A stretch of 64,000 nt of DNA from an uncultured Lachnospiraceae bacterium (GTDB taxonomy: Bacteria > Bacillota > Clostridia > Lachnospirales > Lachnospiraceae): positions 36,539 through 100,538 of the forward strand of contig CAJUCC010000042.1 in assembly GCA_910585205.1 (NCBI GenBank), read 5' to 3'. A program made the position numbers and the translations under genes. The notes beneath the pieces are model-generated. The model ran no database searches. It was not told where the DNA came from and saw only the letters and a program-made list of their open reading frames with translations. Positions 33,101-41,790 of the stretch are shown in pieces (positions within the stretch are counted from its first letter, which is position 1; every line of letters starts with the position of its first letter).

Positions 33101-34441
33101 ATGGAACTGGATATGACGAAGGGGAAGCCCCTGGGACTGATTGCGCGGTTTATCATCCCGCTTGTGATCGGAAATGTTTTTCAGCAGCTTTACAATATGG
33201 TCGATACGGTGATTGTCGGACAGTTTGTCGGGGTGAAGGCGCTGGCTGCGGTAGGCGCGACCGGGACGATTATGTTTCTGATTCTGGGATTTATGCAGGG
33301 GCTGACGATGGGATTTACCGTGCTGACTTCGCAGCGTTTCGGTGCGGGAGACGAGGACGGAATGCGAAAGAGCGTCGGAGCGGCAGTGGTGCTTTCCTGT
33401 GTTTTTACGGTGATTATGACACTGGCCAGTGTGGCAGGGATGCGGGGGCTGCTGCAGATTATGCGGACGCCGGCGGATATTTTTGAGATGTCCTGGCAGT
33501 ATATCGTCATTATCTGCGGCGGCATGGGCTGTACGGTGCTCTATAATCTGATGGCAAGTATTCTGCGGGCGGTCGGCAACAGTAAGATACCGCTGTATTT
33601 TCTGATTGTATCGGCGGTTACGAATATCATTCTGGATCTGGTGTTCGTACTCGGTTTTCAGATGGGCGTGGCCGGAGCTGCGTGGGCCACTGTGATTTCG
33701 CAGGGATTGTCAGGGGCGCTCTGTGTCTTATATGTATTGAAAAAGGTGGCAGTGCTGCGTTTGGAGCGGCGGCATTTTGCACCGGATGCACATTTAATGG
33801 TTTTGCAGCTTTCGATCGGTTTGCCGATGGCGTTTCAGTTTTCCATCACGGCCGTGGGGACGATAATGGTGCAGGCGGCACTGAATATGCTCGGTTCGAC
33901 AGCGGTTGCGGCTTACACGGCGGCCTCAAAGGTGGAGCAGTTGGTGACACAGCCGTTTGTCGCGCTCGGTATGACAATGGCCACATACGCGGGACAGAAC
34001 AGGGGAATCAATGCCTATGACCGCATCCGGCAGGGCGCGCGGTGTGCGCTGGCGATTTCGACAATCTATGCGCTTGTCGTATTTGCCCTGATTATGGTGT
34101 TCCAGCACAACCTGATTGCCATGTTTGTGTCGGAAAATCTGGCGGAGATCAAGCAGTATACAGAGATCTATCTTTTCCTGTGCGGCTGTTTTTTTACGCC
34201 GCTGGGGATGATTTTCATTTACCGGAATCTGCTGCAGGGATGCGGCTATGCGCTGATACCGACGGCGGGCGGTGTGGTGGAGCTGGCGAGCCGGGCAGTC
34301 GTTGCGGTTACGGCGGCATATTATAAGAGCTTTGCCGGTGTCTGTGCGGCCAATATGAGCGCATGGCTGACAGCGGGGATATTTCTGTGGGTATCTTATC
34401 TGGTGATCTTTCGCGGCGTCAGGAAGCGGGGACATTTTTAG
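33101..34441 (+). CDS. MATE family efflux transporter
   Basis: A 446-residue membrane protein with about 12 helices in two homologous halves. The N-terminus L-I-A-R-F-I-I-P-L-V-I-G-N-V-F-Q-Q-L-Y-N is typical of MATE proteins, as is D-T-V-I-V-G-Q-F-V-G. ATG 33101 follows CAGGAGGAG by 7 bases; ATG 33077 lies before that site. It likely exports cationic compounds by Na+ or H+ antiport. It converges with the next minus gene with a 4-base overlap. Confidence 0.92.
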   Translation: MELDMTKGKPLGLIARFIIPLVIGNVFQQLYNMVDTVIVGQFVGVKALAAVGATGTIMFLILGFMQGLTMGFTVLTSQRFGAGDEDGMRKSVGAAVVLSCVFTVIMTLASVAGMRGLLQIMRTPADIFEMSWQYIVIICGGMGCTVLYNLMASILRAVGNSKIPLYFLIVSAVTNIILDLVFVLGFQMGVAGAAWATVISQGLSGALCVLYVLKKVAVLRLERRHFAPDAHLMVLQLSIGLPMAFQFSITAVGTIMVQAALNMLGSTAVAAYTAASKVEQLVTQPFVALGMTMATYAGQNRGINAYDRIRQGARCALAISTIYALVVFALIMVFQHNLIAMFVSENLAEIKQYTEIYLFLCGCFFTPLGMIFIYRNLLQGCGYALIPTAGGVVELASRAVVAVTAAYYKSFAGVCAANMSAWLTAGIFLWVSYLVIFRGVRKRGHF

Positions 34442-34869
34442 AACCGCTCCCGGCGGGAAACGGGATGTCCGGCGGCGGAGCTGCCGGTCAGTATCCGTTC
34501 GAACAGCAGGCCGGTAAAAAACCACAGAGGTGCGTAGTCCAGCCGGATCAGACCGTTGATATGATAGCGGGAATGCGCATAATTCCACGGGCAGCGCTCT
34601 TTGCGGGACAGCAGCATGCCCGTCGTGTATTCCGCCGAAAAAATACAGACGGTGTAGATCAGGCCGCGAAGCCAGACGGGCATATTTTTAACAAGGGCAC
34701 AGACCGGCTTCAGGAAAACGGCCATGCCATAGATGAAAAACATAAATACCGAAGTGTTTCCCATACCGGTTTTCTCGCGTCTGCGGAAAGACTGCAGAGC
34801 GGTAAAGAGGATTTCCAGGCACCATCCGAGGATGCCGCAGCGCAAAAAAGTAAAGGTCAGTTTTTTCAT
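34438..34869 (-). CDS. Small membrane protein resembling the CmpB-type putative ABC permease family
   Basis: A 143-residue protein with about four hydrophobic segments. The start G-I-L-G-W-C-L-E-I-L-F and the end W-N-Y-A-H-S-R-Y-H-I-N-G-L-I-R-L resemble PF06541 proteins, which are annotated as putative permeases without proof. The start at 34869 is chosen because the protein becomes family-like there, but no good ribosome site is visible. Divergent from folC, with only 48 bases between them. Confidence 0.65.
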   Translation of the reverse strand: MKKLTFTFLRCGILGWCLEILFTALQSFRRREKTGMGNTSVFMFFIYGMAVFLKPVCALVKNMPVWLRGLIYTVCIFSAEYTTGMLLSRKERCPWNYAHSRYHINGLIRLDYAPLWFFTGLLFERILTGSSAAGHPVSRRERF

Positions 34870-34917
34870 GTTGTCAGTATTGCCGGAATCCGGAATGTTA
34901 TTCCGAAAGGAGTTATT

Positions 34918-36261
34918 ATGTGGAAAGAGAAAATACAGAATTTCAGGCAGGCGGCAGACTTTATGGCACAGGTGAGCGCCAGCGGGATGGTGCCGGGGCT
35001 GGACAGCATTCGGAGGCTGACGGCGCAGATGGGGAATCCGCAGGATTCGCTGCAGGCAGTCCATATCGCGGGAACGAACGGAAAAGGTTCGGTGCTCGGG
35101 TTTGTTTCTACTATATTAAAATGTGCCGGGTATCGCACGGGAAGATACAGTTCGCCGGCTGTCTTTTCCGATTTGGAAAAAATACAGGTGAACGGCAGGT
35201 CAATTTCCCGGGCGGATTATGTCAGAGGACTGGAAGCGGTGCGGACGGCGGCGGAGGCGATGGCAGCGGCGGGGCTGCCGTATCCGACGGTTTTCGAAGT
35301 GGAAACGGCGCTTGCCTTCTGGTATTTTCGGGAAAGGCAATGTGATATTATCGTGTTGGAGACCGGACTGGGGGGACTGCAGGATGCCACGAATGTGATA
35401 AAGAATACAATAGCGGCTGTTATTACCTCAGTCAGCAGGGATCATACGGCGATTTTGGGGGATTCGCTTGCAGAAATCGCAGCGCAGAAGGCAGGCATAA
35501 TAAAAAACGGATGTTATGTAATCAGCGCGGCGCAGGACCGGGAAGTGATGGCAGTGGTGGAAGGCGTCTGTTCGGAGAAAGAGGCGGCTCTGCGGATCGC
35601 GGATGTCTCCCGGGCGGAACGGATCCGGTCCGGCCTGACGCGGCAGCGGTTTGACTATGCGGGGATGCGGAAACTGGAAATTGCTCTGGCGGGCAGGTAT
35701 CAGATTGAAAATGCGGTGGTGGCCGTGGAAGTGATCGACGCACTGCGCCGCTGCGGGTACCCGGTAACGGAAAAGATGCTGCGGCGGGGACTTCTGGAAA
35801 CAAAGTGGCCGGGACGCTTTACGATTCTGGCAAAACGGCCGATATTTGTCATGGATGGCGCACATAATGCGGAAGGCGCAGAAAAATTGAGAGAATCGGT
35901 GAGATTCTTTTTTACAAATAAACGAATCGTTGCTATAATAGGAGTATTAAAGGATAAGGACTATGAGAAGATAGCAGAGCTGACGGCGCCGCTGGCGTCG
36001 CAGATGATCACGGTGACACCGCCGGGAACCGGGCGGGCGCTGCCGGCTTATGTGCTGGCAGAGGCGGTCAGATGTTATAATCCCAATGTAACGGCGGCGG
36101 ACAGTCTGGAGGAAGCGGTGGAGATGAGTTATCTTCTGGCAGACAGTGACAGTGTGATACTGGCTTACGGGTCTTTATCTTACCTGGGAAAGCTGGCAGA
36201 GATCGTGGCAGACAGAGACAGGATCAGGAGAGATGCACATGGTAGATCAGGAGAAGATTGA
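34918..36261 (+). CDS. folC: Folylpolyglutamate / dihydrofolate synthase
   Basis: A 447-residue Mur-ligase family enzyme that adds glutamate to folates. The P-loop is [11 protein letters not shown] near residue 50, followed by Y-S-S-P-A-V-F. Other motifs are [12 protein letters not shown] near 145 and D-G-A-H-N-A-E-G-A near 315. ATG 34918 follows AAAGGAG; the much longer upstream frame overlaps the convergent gene. First gene of the folate operon. Confidence 0.95.
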   Translation: MWKEKIQNFRQAADFMAQVSASGMVPGLDSIRRLTAQMGNPQDSLQAVHIAGTNGKGSVLGFVSTILKCAGYRTGRYSSPAVFSDLEKIQVNGRSISRADYVRGLEAVRTAAEAMAAAGLPYPTVFEVETALAFWYFRERQCDIIVLETGLGGLQDATNVIKNTIAAVITSVSRDHTAILGDSLAEIAAQKAGIIKNGCYVISAAQDREVMAVVEGVCSEKEAALRIADVSRAERIRSGLTRQRFDYAGMRKLEIALAGRYQIENAVVAVEVIDALRRCGYPVTEKMLRRGLLETKWPGRFTILAKRPIFVMDGAHNAEGAEKLRESVRFFFTNKRIVAIIGVLKDKDYEKIAELTAPLASQMITVTPPGTGRALPAYVLAEAVRCYNPNVTAADSLEEAVEMSYLLADSDSVILAYGSLSYLGKLAEIVADRDRIRRDAHGRSGED

Positions 36262-36796
36262 GGAAGCGATAGGGCTTTTGCTGGAAGGGATCGGAGAAGA
36301 CGCTTCCAGAGAAGGGTTGGCAGAGACGCCTGCGCGGATTGCGCGGATGTACGGGGAACTCTTTGCCGGTATGCAGGAGGATGCGAAGACGCACCTCTCC
36401 AGACGCTTTTGCGTGGAGAGCAATGAAATGGTGCTGGAGAAAGATATTGTGTTTTATTCCATGTGTGAGCATCATTTGATGCCGTTTTACGGAAAAGCAC
36501 ATATCGCATACATACCGAACGGCTATGTTGTTGGTCTCAGCAAACTGGCCAGAACCGTGGAGGTCTTTGCGAGACGGCTGCAGATACAGGAGCGGCTGAC
36601 TGCACAGATTGCGGATGCTGTTATGAAAGAATTGGAACCACAGGGGGTGATGGTATTGGTGGAAGCAGAGCATATGTGTATGACAATGCGGGGCGTTAAA
36701 AAACCGGGCAGCAGGACTGTGACGACTGCGGTGCGGGGGATATTTAACGAAGAACCTTATCTGCAAAACCGGTTTATGACGTGTCTGACGAGGTGA
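36239..36796 (+). CDS. folE: GTP cyclohydrolase I
   Basis: A 185-residue enzyme converting GTP to dihydroneopterin triphosphate. Zinc and active-site residues are in M-C-E-H-H-L-M-P-F near residue 76, with [13 protein letters not shown] following. The second zinc ligand region is [13 protein letters not shown] 36239 is 8 bases from AGGAG, better than ATG 36233. It overlaps folC by 23 bases. Confidence 0.96.
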   Translation: MVDQEKIEEAIGLLLEGIGEDASREGLAETPARIARMYGELFAGMQEDAKTHLSRRFCVESNEMVLEKDIVFYSMCEHHLMPFYGKAHIAYIPNGYVVGLSKLARTVEVFARRLQIQERLTAQIADAVMKELEPQGVMVLVEAEHMCMTMRGVKKPGSRTVTTAVRGIFNEEPYLQNRFMTCLTR

Positions 36797-36800
36797 AAAA

Positions 36801-37283
36801 ATGAAACGGGTTGACAGGATTCTGAAGCACAGTCTGTTTCGTTCCTGTGTGGAGAAGACGCGGGAGCGGGAAAGAGACAGAATTTTCTGCAGGCATGATA
36901 TGGAGCATTTTCTTGCCGTTGCCAGAATTGCACAGATATTGAATCTGAAAAAGAAGCTGAAGCTGGATCAGTCGTGGGTGTATGCGGCGGCTCTGCTTCA
37001 CGATATTGGCAGGTTCCGGCAATACGAGGACGGCACGCCGCATGATAAGGCGAGTGCGGCGATGGCGCCGGGAATCCTGAAAGACTGCGGATATGACGCA
37101 GCGGAAACGGAGCTGATCGTGGACGCCATCCGCAATCACAGAAACGGGGAGATTCAAAGGGAAAAGAGCCTGCGGGGCATTTTATATCGGGCGGATAAGC
37201 TGAGCCGGAGCTGCTATGTCTGTCCCGTGGAAAAGAAGTGTAACTGGAAAGATGAAAAGAAAAACAGGAAAATCCGGTACTAG
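36801..37283 (+). CDS. HD-domain phosphohydrolase in the folate operon
   Basis: A 160-residue HD-superfamily protein. Metal-binding residues are in F-C-R-H-D-M-E-H near residue 33, L-L-H-D-I-G-R near 68 and I-R-N-H near 113. A Cys-rich end (C-Y-V-C-P-V-E-K-K-C) is notable. It starts 4 bases after folE and ends 23 bases before folP. The step between these two enzymes needs phosphate removal from dihydroneopterin triphosphate, which this protein might perform. That is inference; other HD substrates are possible. Confidence 0.85.
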   Translation: MKRVDRILKHSLFRSCVEKTRERERDRIFCRHDMEHFLAVARIAQILNLKKKLKLDQSWVYAAALLHDIGRFRQYEDGTPHDKASAAMAPGILKDCGYDAAETELIVDAIRNHRNGEIQREKSLRGILYRADKLSRSCYVCPVEKKCNWKDEKKNRKIRY

Positions 37284-37306
37284 TGATGGAAAGAGAGGAA
37301 ATAGGT

Positions 37307-38125
37307 ATGTTAAAAATTGGAAATCGTGAGTTTCAGGTATCAAAGGCTGTTTATATCATGGGGATTTTGAATGTAACACCGGATTCCTTCTCGGACGGCG
37401 GAAAATACACGGAGATGGATAAGGCGCTGTTTCATGTTGAGGAAATGATTAAAGAAGGGGCGCATATTATCGACGTGGGCGGGGAGACGACAAAGCCGGG
37501 ATGCGGCTATAATCTTCCGGTGGAAGAGGAGATCGAGAGAGTTGTGCCGGTAATCGAGAAAATTAAATCCAGATTCGACATTCCGATTTCTCTGGATACC
37601 TATCACAGCAAAACCGCCGAAGCCGGTATTGCGGCCGGAGCGGATATGATTAACGATATTTGGGGGCTGAAATTTGATCCCGATATGGCCGGCGTGATTG
37701 CGAAAGCGGGCGTTGCCTGCTGCCTGGTGCACAACCGGAAAGAGGCGGAATACAATGATCTGTTAAACGACATAGCCGAAAATTTTGCCGAGAGCATTCA
37801 TCTGGCAGAGCAGGCCGGCATTGCCAATGACAAGATTATCCTTGACCCGGGTATTGGATTTGGAAAGACACGGGAACAGAATCTGAAGATTATCAAAGGG
37901 CTTGGTGAGTTTCATATGTTCGGGTACCCGCTGCTGATGGGAGCTTCCAGAAAATCCGTGATCGGTGATACACTGGCGCTTCCGGTGGAAGAACGTCTCG
38001 AGGGAACACTTGCCACATCGGTAATTGCGGTTATGAAAGGCTGCAGCATTATTCGGGTACATGATGTGAAAGAAAACGTACGCGCCATCAAAATGACTGA
38101 GGCAATTCTGTATGCGGGAAGATAG
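37307..38125 (+). CDS. folP: Dihydropteroate synthase
   Basis: A 272-residue TIM-barrel enzyme joining pterin pyrophosphate to p-aminobenzoate, the sulfonamide target. It has M-G-I-L-N-V-T-P-D-S-F-S-D-G-G, V-G-G-E-T-T-K-P-G, L-D-P-G-I-G-F-G-K-T and the G-A-S-R-K-S loop. ATG 37307 follows GAGAGG by 9 bases and is preferred over starts at 37283 and 37286. It overlaps the next gene by 14 bases. Confidence 0.96.
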   Translation: MLKIGNREFQVSKAVYIMGILNVTPDSFSDGGKYTEMDKALFHVEEMIKEGAHIIDVGGETTKPGCGYNLPVEEEIERVVPVIEKIKSRFDIPISLDTYHSKTAEAGIAAGADMINDIWGLKFDPDMAGVIAKAGVACCLVHNRKEAEYNDLLNDIAENFAESIHLAEQAGIANDKIILDPGIGFGKTREQNLKIIKGLGEFHMFGYPLLMGASRKSVIGDTLALPVEERLEGTLATSVIAVMKGCSIIRVHDVKENVRAIKMTEAILYAGR

Positions 38126-38975
38126 GAGCGTTTCTCCGCTTCGGAATCCGGATGCGATCCGTATCCGGGAACTGGAAGTCTATGCATGGCACGGGGTATT
38201 TCCGGAAGAAACAAAGCTGGGACAGAAATTTTATGTCAATGCAGCGCTTTCTGTCAGCACCTGTGCAGCCGGCAAAGCGGATGACCTGTCGCTGTCTGTC
38301 GATTACGGACGGGTCTGTCAGGAGATTCACCGTTTTCTGACAGACCATACCTATCAGCTTCTGGAGGCAGCCGCAGAGCATCTGGCTTGTCATCTGCTTT
38401 TGACATTTGCCGGTATCCATGCGTTGGAGCTGGAGATTCGCAAGCCTGCCGCACCGATCCCGCTGCCGGTCGGTTCCGTTTCCGTCTGCATCACACGGGG
38501 CTGGAGGCGGGCCGTTATCTCCTGTGGTTCCAATCTGGGGGAGAAAGAAGCATATCTCCGGGAAGCCATGGATAAAATAGCGCATGATATGAAATGCCGC
38601 CTTGTGCGCAGTGCGGATTTTATTGTCACCGCGCCGTATGGCGGTGTGGAGCAGGATGACTTTGTGAACGGTGCGTTTTTGCTGGAAACCCTGTATGATC
38701 CGCAGGAACTGCTGACATTTCTGAATCGTCTGGAAGCGGAGGCCGGCCGGGAGCGAAAGATACACTGGGGGCCGCGAACGCTCGATCTGGATATTATATT
38801 TTATGAAGACAGCGTTATCCGCACGGACAGACTGACCATACCGCATCCTGATATGCAAAACAGGGAATTTGTGTTGAGACCGTTGATGCAGATTGTTCCC
38901 GAATGGGTGCATCCGGTCTATGGGAAAACCGTGGCCGGGATTTGGGAGAGCATGACGGGCAGTCATGGCATATAG
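38112..38975 (+). CDS. folBK: Fused dihydroneopterin aldolase / HPPK
   Basis: A 287-residue bifunctional enzyme. Residues ~15-135 are FolB (R-E-L-E-V-Y-A-W-H-G-V-F-P-E-E, S-V-D-Y-G-R-V). Residues ~137-287 are FolK (S-C-G-S-N-L-G-E-K, D-D-F-V-N-G-A, G-P-R-T-L-D-L-D-I-I-F). It makes hydroxymethyl-dihydropterin and adds pyrophosphate for FolP. Last gene of the operon. No folA is seen nearby. Confidence 0.95.
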   Translation: MREDRSVSPLRNPDAIRIRELEVYAWHGVFPEETKLGQKFYVNAALSVSTCAAGKADDLSLSVDYGRVCQEIHRFLTDHTYQLLEAAAEHLACHLLLTFAGIHALELEIRKPAAPIPLPVGSVSVCITRGWRRAVISCGSNLGEKEAYLREAMDKIAHDMKCRLVRSADFIVTAPYGGVEQDDFVNGAFLLETLYDPQELLTFLNRLEAEAGRERKIHWGPRTLDLDIIFYEDSVIRTDRLTIPHPDMQNREFVLRPLMQIVPEWVHPVYGKTVAGIWESMTGSHGI

Positions 38976-38984
38976 ATAAGAAGA

Positions 38985-39038
38985 CGGGACAACAACCGGA
39001 AAACCCCGATGGGGTTATCGCTTCCGATTGTTGTCCCG
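38985..39038. terminator. Large compound hairpin after the folate operon
   Basis: Outer arms CGGGACAACAA (38985-38995) and TTGTTGTCCCG (39028-39038) are perfect 11-bp complements. Inside are CGGAA with TTCCG, and AACCCC with GGGGTT (39002-39007, 39011-39016). No T run follows on the + strand. It separates the folate operon from minus-strand genes and probably acts as a two-way transcription barrier. Confidence 0.6.
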
Positions 39039-39061
39039 CTGTGTATTTGGCGGTAAAACAG

Positions 39062-39338
39062 TCAGGAGAGCAGCTTATCGTATGCCAGCTTTTCGCTTCC
39101 CTGAAAGATAATGCTTCCGCAGTGGGAATAACCGTTCTTTGTCAGAATGTGCTGCATCCGCCTGTTCGAAGGATCGGTATCCACGCGGATCCGCTATGTC
39201 GCCGCGGACGGTGTCGATATTGGGATAGTCGTCCGTTCATTGGACAAATCCCTGTTCTCTTTGAAACTGCCGTTCCTCATCGATAATCTGATTACAGGCA
39301 TCGGTATCGACTATCCGGGCGTGTTCCAATGTATACAT
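39062..39338 (-). pseudogene. Broken GNAT acetyltransferase gene
   Basis: From ATG 39338, with a good AAGGAG site, the frame reads M-Y-T-L-E-H-A-R-I-V-D-T-D-A, then G-F-V-Q and a TGA (39239-39237) where homologues have Trp before T-D-D-Y-P. The C-terminal GNAT part (R-V-D-T-D-P-S-N-R-R-M-Q, ending Y-D-K-L-L-S) lies in another frame. The acetyl-CoA-binding middle is missing, so about half the gene has been deleted. It follows the DUF5050 gene on the same strand. Confidence 0.8.
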
Positions 39339-39380
39339 TTGTTTTTCTCCTTTCGGCAGAAAAAATTCTGCATGGATTGT

Positions 39381-40406
39381 CTATTCGACCGCCACCGCTG
39401 CCGCAGCGGCAGAAAACGTTTCCACCTGTACCGGTCCGTACAGCGGTGTGTGGAATACGGGCGTCGGCGTGTCATAGGCGTTGAAGTAGACATATTGCGA
39501 GGTGGCATTGATCTTTTCAAAGACACCGAGGGCGACGATTTCTTCTCCGCTGCCGTCCAGACGCATCCGTTTCAGGGCAGGCTCTTTCTGATCGCTCTTC
39601 TGGTAATAGATCATGTCTCCGGCTACATTAAAAAAGTCCAGCCGATCCTCGGTCAGCACTTCCACGGTCTGCGTGGAAAGGGAATAGCGGCACAGACGGT
39701 AATCGGAAGAAATATCCATATAATAGATGTAATCGCCCTGCGGAACGGGATTGTATATATTGCCGTTAAATACCGTGGAGATGGCGTTGGTTTCCGTATT
39801 CAGGCTGTACAGATAGTGATCGCTTCCCGTACCGCCGAAATAAATACGCCCGCTTTGTACCCCTGCGGGATTGATAATATAATCCGCAATCTCCACATCG
39901 TCTGTTTTATCGGTTTCGATACGGTACAGAGAGGTGCCGGTTTTGGTATTGTAAGACTGATAGAAGACCGTGTTGCCTGACAAAGACAAACAGGGCGAAG
40001 GAACACGTTTCAGGCAGACCGCGGATTTTCCGTTCTTTTTACAGCGGTATACACCGTTGGTGCGGAATATGGAAGAAAACTGATCCGAAGCGGAGGAGGC
40101 AGACTGATAATAATACAGAAAGTTGCCTGCCGCGTTCAGGGAGCTTACCTGCGTGTTGGAAAGCTTCCTGACATCTGTCTCATCAGGATTCATACGATAC
40201 AGAGCGTAGTTGTCATAGGCGTTTGCGAAATAGACCACATCCTCGTCTTCACAGAACAGCCCGCCGTTATTCAGATTGCCCGCCGTATTCCCCGCTTTTT
40301 CCGGCGGATTATCCGGTACCCGTCTGGAAAACCAGATAAAAAAGGACAGTGCGGCAAAGAACAGGACAAAGCCCAGCACAATCAGCAAATTTTTTACAAT
40401 TTTCAT
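39381..40406 (-). CDS. Membrane-anchored DUF5050 protein
   Basis: A 341-residue protein with an N-terminal anchor (about residues 7-27, L-L-I-V-L-G-F-V-L-F-F-A-A-L) and an extracellular region of repeating beta-propeller-like blades. The blades show recurrent Y-F-A-N, L-Y-R-M/I and I-Y-Y patterns typical of DUF5050. The role is unknown; such propellers often bind ligands or cell-wall material. The C-terminus is Ala/Val-rich. Confidence 0.8.
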   Translation of the reverse strand: MKIVKNLLIVLGFVLFFAALSFFIWFSRRVPDNPPEKAGNTAGNLNNGGLFCEDEDVVYFANAYDNYALYRMNPDETDVRKLSNTQVSSLNAAGNFLYYYQSASSASDQFSSIFRTNGVYRCKKNGKSAVCLKRVPSPCLSLSGNTVFYQSYNTKTGTSLYRIETDKTDDVEIADYIINPAGVQSGRIYFGGTGSDHYLYSLNTETNAISTVFNGNIYNPVPQGDYIYYMDISSDYRLCRYSLSTQTVEVLTEDRLDFFNVAGDMIYYQKSDQKEPALKRMRLDGSGEEIVALGVFEKINATSQYVYFNAYDTPTPVFHTPLYGPVQVETFSAAAAAVAVE

Positions 40407-40447
40407 AAAATCCTCCCCTCAAATATAAAATTTGATTTTGTATGGTT

Positions 40448-40476
40448 ATTATAACACTTTCGAGAATCGGATTGAA
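40448..40476 (-). promoter_or_regulatory. Promoter of the DUF5050 gene
   Basis: On the minus strand an extended -10, TGT plus TATAAT (40453-40448), lies about 40 bases upstream of the start codon. A weak -35 (TTCAAT) sits 17 bases further up. Confidence 0.55.
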
Positions 40477-40632
40477 GTGCTTTGGGATCAATTTTCATAT
40501 GAGGATTTGAAAAGCAAATGCCGCCGGCCTTCCTTCTTTCTGTGCTTGCATGGGCAGTCAAATTGTTATAAGATAAAGGAAACGTGTCAAAAGCCTGTGG
40601 CACGGACATTTTACCGGGAAAGGAAACCAGTT

Positions 40633-41790
40633 ATGACAGACTTGGGCGTGCTCCGGCAGGAGATTGATAAAATAGACAGACAGATTGTGGAATTGTACGA
40701 AAAGCGCATGGAAATCTGTGCGCAGGTGGCGGAATACAAGATCCATACGGGGAAAAAGGTATTTGACAGAGCCAGAGAGGAAGAAAAGCTGAAAACGGTG
40801 AAGGCGATGACGCACAGCGCTTTCAACAGTCAGGGCGTGGAGGAATTGTTTGAACAGATTATGTCCGTGAGCCGTAAACTGCAGTACCAGATGCTGACGG
40901 CGCAGGGCAGTCTGGGAAGGCTGCCGTTTATCGGGGTCGATGATCTGCAGACGGAAGTTTCGCGGGTGGTTTTTCAGGGGGCGGAAGGTGCGTATTCGCA
41001 GGCGGCCATGGAGACGTATTTCGGAGACAGGATCAGCAGCTTTCATGTGGATACGTTCCGGGAGGCCATGAGCGCCATCGACGAGGGAAGCGCGGATTTT
41101 GCGGTGCTTCCGATCGAAAATTCCACGGCCGGCATTGTCAGTGAGATTTATGATCTGCTGGTGGAGTTTGAGAACTATATTGTCGGAGAGCAGATTATGC
41201 GGATTGAGCACTGCCTGCTCGGTGTGCCGGGGACGCAGGAGACGGAGATCCGGACCGTGTTCTCGCATCCGCAGTCACTGATGCAGAGCGCGCGGTATCT
41301 GGCGGGAAAAGACTGGAAGCAGATCAGTATGCCGAACAATGCGTTTGCGGCCCAAAAGGTGGCGGAGGACGGGGACAAAGGCCAGGCGGCCATCGCTTCG
41401 GCATACGCGGGAAAAGTATACGGTCTGGAGGTGCTGCAAAGAGGCGTCAACCAGGCGGAGGATAATTCGACACGATTCATTATCGTGACCAATCAGAAAA
41501 TATTTGAGAAAAATGCCGATAAGGTGAGCATTTGTTTTGAACTGCCGCATACGAGCGGCTCTCTGTATCACATGCTGTCACATTTCATTTATAACAATCT
41601 GAATATGACAAAGATCGAAAGCCGTCCGATCGAGGACCGGAAGTGGGAATATCGGTTTTTTATTGACTTTGAGGGCAATCTGGCGGACAGCGCGGTAAAA
41701 AATGCGCTGCGCGGCCTGCGGGATGAGGCCAGAAATATGAAGATACTGGGAAATTATGTGTCGGGAGACGGCAGAGGGAGCGGATTATGA
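40633..41790 (+). CDS. pheA: Bifunctional chorismate mutase / prephenate dehydratase
   Basis: A 385-residue P-protein for phenylalanine synthesis. Residues ~1-85 are an AroQ chorismate mutase (L-R-Q-E-I-D-K-I-D-R-Q-I-V-E-L-Y). Residues ~110-285 are prephenate dehydratase (F-Q-G-A-E-G-A-Y-S, P-I-E-N-S-T-A-G, D-N-S-T-R-F). The end is an ACT domain (G-S-L-Y-H-M-L, K-I-E-S-R-P-I) for Phe feedback. ATG 40633 follows AAAGGAAA; the frame from 40432 reads through the promoter. It overlaps the next gene by 4 bases. Confidence 0.96.
   Translation: MTDLGVLRQEIDKIDRQIVELYEKRMEICAQVAEYKIHTGKKVFDRAREEEKLKTVKAMTHSAFNSQGVEELFEQIMSVSRKLQYQMLTAQGSLGRLPFIGVDDLQTEVSRVVFQGAEGAYSQAAMETYFGDRISSFHVDTFREAMSAIDEGSADFAVLPIENSTAGIVSEIYDLLVEFENYIVGEQIMRIEHCLLGVPGTQETEIRTVFSHPQSLMQSARYLAGKDWKQISMPNNAFAAQKVAEDGDKGQAAIASAYAGKVYGLEVLQRGVNQAEDNSTRFIIVTNQKIFEKNADKVSICFELPHTSGSLYHMLSHFIYNNLNMTKIESRPIEDRKWEYRFFIDFEGNLADSAVKNALRGLRDEARNMKILGNYVSGDGRGSGL

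Noticed and set aside
34363..34917. Long upstream extension of folC
   Set aside because: It overlaps the MATE gene end and the convergent membrane protein; a strong AAAGGAG marks the start at 34918.
39147..39980. Plus-strand frame of 277 codons opposite the DUF5050 gene
   Set aside because: It is a shadow: the minus strand has a membrane anchor, DUF5050 blades and a promoter, while this frame has no ribosome site.
41514..41521. GCCGATAA, resembling a sigma-28 -10 box
   Set aside because: It lies inside pheA, has GAAA instead of TAAA at the expected -35 position, and no motility gene follows.
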